Assembly (NCBI GenBank): GCA_963800285.1
Contig: CAWDAL010000030.1
Location: 186,001 to 250,000 of the forward strand
Source: DASUPK01 sp963800285
GTDB taxonomy: Bacteria; Actinomycetota; Thermoleophilia; Solirubrobacterales; 70-9
Length of the DNA stretch: 64,000 nt
Direction of reading: 5' to 3'
Part shown: one piece after another, positions 62,368 through 64,000 of the stretch
Layout of the letters: each line of letters starts with the position of its first letter
How positions within the stretch are numbered: position 1 is the first letter of the stretch
Program-made: the position numbers and the translations under genes
The notes under the pieces: generated by a model
The model's database searches: none
What the model was told of the DNA's origin: nothing
Seen by the model: the letters and a program-made list of their open reading frames with translations, nothing else

Positions 62368-63311
62368 ACGCTCCTCGCCTTCCGCGCCGGCCGCTTCGTC
62401 CTCCGGCGCGGGCGGCGGCGAAGCCGCTCCTGGCACCCCGGGCAGTAGTAGGTCGACCGGCCGGTCACCACGATTCGCTGGATCACGCCGTCGCCGCGAC
62501 GGCACTCCTCCCCCTCGCGCGTGTGGACCAGGAACTCGTCCTGCATCGAGCCGCGCTCGCCGCGGGAGTCCCGGTAGTCGTCGATGCTCGCGCCACCGTG
62601 GTCGAGTCCCGCCTCGAGCGCCGCGACGATTCCCTCGACGAGGCGCGCGGCATGCTCGAGCTTCATCGACCCCGCCGGCGAGAGCGGATGAAGCCGGGCG
62701 CGCCAGAGGGCCTCGTCGGCGTAGATGTTCCCGATTCCCGCGACCCGCGACTGGCTCAGCAGAAACGACTTGAGCGGCGCCTTGCGGTCCTTGGCCAGCT
62801 CGAGCAGGCGCTCGGGCGTGAGCTCTCCGGAGAGCGGCTCCACGCCTAGCCGTGAGGCAAAGAATTCGTCGAGCTGATCGCCGGCGTCCAGGACCACCGC
62901 CTGTCCAAAGCGGCGGACGTCGGTGAACACGAGGATGCGACCATCGTCGAGCTCGAAGCGGGCCCGGACGTGCCTCGGCTCCGGTGCGGCTTCGTACAGA
63001 CGGGAACCGCCGAGCCGCTCGTTCTTCATCAGGTCCGCGGTCTCGCCGTGCTCGGAGTCGCGCAGCAGCAGGTTCCCTGTCATCCGCAGGTGCATTGCGA
63101 GGGTGCGGCCGCCCTCCAGCCCGATCAGCAGGTACTTCCCCCGTCGCGCAACCGCCGTCACCTCCCGGTCGCGTACGGCGCGCTCCAGGGCCTGCGGCGG
63201 CTCCGGCCGCGTCAGTCGCTCATCCAGGACCGAGGCTGAGACGATCCGCTTTCCGACCAGCTCCGGCTCGAGCTGGCGACGGACGGTCTCCACCTCAGGC
63301 AACTCGGGCAT
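62364..63311 (-). CDS. mutM: formamidopyrimidine-DNA glycosylase (Fpg/MutM)
   Basis: A 315-residue bifunctional glycosylase/AP lyase removing oxidised purines. The N-terminal catalytic Pro is in MPELPEVETV, and the lesion-loop and H2TH parts are normal. The C-terminal zinc finger is odd: EECRRGDGVIQRI replaces C-x-x-C, so only three of four Cys remain with YYCPGCQ. The basic tail of about 20 residues is longer than usual. It is coupled to the P1 peptidase gene. Confidence 0.93.
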   Translation of the reverse strand: MPELPEVETVRRQLEPELVGKRIVSASVLDERLTRPEPPQALERAVRDREVTAVARRGKYLLIGLEGGRTLAMHLRMTGNLLLRDSEHGETADLMKNERLGGSRLYEAAPEPRHVRARFELDDGRILVFTDVRRFGQAVVLDAGDQLDEFFASRLGVEPLSGELTPERLLELAKDRKAPLKSFLLSQSRVAGIGNIYADEALWRARLHPLSPAGSMKLEHAARLVEGIVAALEAGLDHGGASIDDYRDSRGERGSMQDEFLVHTREGEECRRGDGVIQRIVVTGRSTYYCPGCQERLRRRPRRRTKRPARKARSV

Positions 63312-63321
63312 GCCTCAGAGG

Positions 63322-64000
63322 CTATTGAGGCAGATGCGCCCTTGGGTGGGCCTTGAAGTAGGCCTCCTTGAGCTCCTCGCCCGAGAGGTGGGTGTAGAGC
63401 TGAGTTGTGGATAGGTCCGCGTGGCCGAGCATCTCCTGCACGGAGCGCAGGTCGCAGCCGCCGGAGAGCAGGTGGGTCGCGAACGAGTGACGCAGCGTGT
63501 GCGGGCTCATCCGGTCTCCGAGCCCCGCGGACTTGGCGTGCCGCAGGACGATCTTGTAGAGGCCCTGCCGCGTCAGCGGCCCTCCGCGGAAGTTGACGAA
63601 CAGCTTGCGCTCGTCGTTCGAGCGGACGAGGTCCGGCCTGCCCGAGCGGAGATAGACGCGGACCGCCGCGATCGCCTTGCCCCCGACGGGGACCAGGCGC
63701 TCCTTGGACCCCTTGCCGCGGGCCCGGACGATCCCGTGCTCGAGGTCGACGTCCGAGATCTCCAGCGAGATCGTCTCGGAGGCGCGCAATCCGGACGCGT
63801 ACATGAGCTCGAGCAGCGCGCGATCGCGGAGCGTCGACGCATCGTCGCCGCGGGGCTGCGCGAGCAGCCGCTGCACCTCCGCGTAGCTCAGGACCTCCGG
63901 AAGCTTCTTGCCGCGCCGCGGTGTCTCCAGCCGGGCAGCCGGATCGTCCTCGACCTCCTCCTCGCGCCGCAGGTGCCGGTAGAAGGAGCGCAGGCACGCA
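63322..64000 (-). CDS. xerD: XerC/XerD-type tyrosine recombinase, C-terminal part (runs off right edge)
   Basis: At least 225 residues are visible: the catalytic domain with Arg in YASGLRASETISL, H-x-x-R in HTLRHSFATHLL, the His of LGHADLSTTQLY and catalytic Tyr. XerC/D resolve chromosome dimers at dif. Its stop lies 10 bp from the mutM start in the same direction. It is not close to the island integrase in sequence. Confidence 0.9.
   Translation of the reverse strand, partial: ACLRSFYRHLRREEEVEDDPAARLETPRRGKKLPEVLSYAEVQRLLAQPRGDDASTLRDRALLELMYASGLRASETISLEISDVDLEHGIVRARGKGSKERLVPVGGKAIAAVRVYLRSGRPDLVRSNDERKLFVNFRGGPLTRQGLYKIVLRHAKSAGLGDRMSPHTLRHSFATHLLSGGCDLRSVQEMLGHADLSTTQLYTHLSGEELKEAYFKAHPRAHLPQ

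Overview
The window is high-GC actinobacterial chromosome. It is probably Thermoleophilia/Solirubrobacterales. That placement is an inference from gene content (DUF7144, DUF2630, SHOCT and GAP-family small proteins, an ECF42 sigma factor) and from the remnant of a Lys-rich beta-sandwich tail of a kind I associate with secreted proteins of that group.

Region 1 (1-23.8 kb) is a stress and membrane-homeostasis neighbourhood. It holds a partial sulfatase, a DUF7144 membrane protein translationally coupled to glutamate decarboxylase, a CPA1 Na+/H+ antiporter, a YciI/ECF42 pair, a DUF2252 protein, a MalT-like LuxR regulator, a ClC chloride transporter, a GAP-family protein, PAP2 and diacylglycerol kinase genes, SHOCT and DUF7144 paralogues, and a UPF0104 flippase-like protein. 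Eight intergenic sites carry the same 17-bp dyad (consensus TCACCCGANTCGGGTGA). Four of the intervals lie between divergent gene pairs, one of them between the LuxR regulator and the ClC gene. This looks like an undescribed regulon that combines decarboxylase, chloride and proton transporters in one response. Housekeeping genes follow: GreA, a site-2 protease, an inositol-phosphatase-like protein and a PfkB kinase.

Region 2 (23.85-50.72 kb) is a tandem array of integrative elements built onto the 3' end of one tRNA gene with anticodon CAU (intact copy at 50642-50715, minus strand). Five 43-bp copies of the tRNA 3' half, each broken in the anticodon loop, sit at 23851, 28557, 31648, 41675 and 46556. 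They divide the region into five blocks. Block A-B carries the only integrase, with a replication-relaxation protein and a hicBA remnant. The other four blocks have no integrase of their own but share paired TTCGGGAGA-type repeats at both ends, as expected of integrase arm sites. Their cargo is a MarR/MFS efflux pair with a truncated sigma factor (B-C); an IS copy, Rieske protein, ClpP, a group 1/2 sigma factor, methyltransferase, desaturase and NmrA protein (C-D); NfuA, ATP-grasp, a CCAEP-tail radical SAM protein and a DsrE-like protein (D-E); and a NarL-type two-component system (E-F).

Region 3 (50.7-64 kb) is mainly core chromosome: an HPt protein, a thioredoxin-like lipoprotein, SDR enzymes, glycosyltransferases, tRNA-Asn, an HNH nuclease, dnaG, dgt, recO, a P1 peptidase, mutM with an incomplete zinc finger, and the C-terminal part of a Xer recombinase running off the right edge. 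The usual rpoD is absent next to dnaG, while a primary-type sigma gene sits inside the island.
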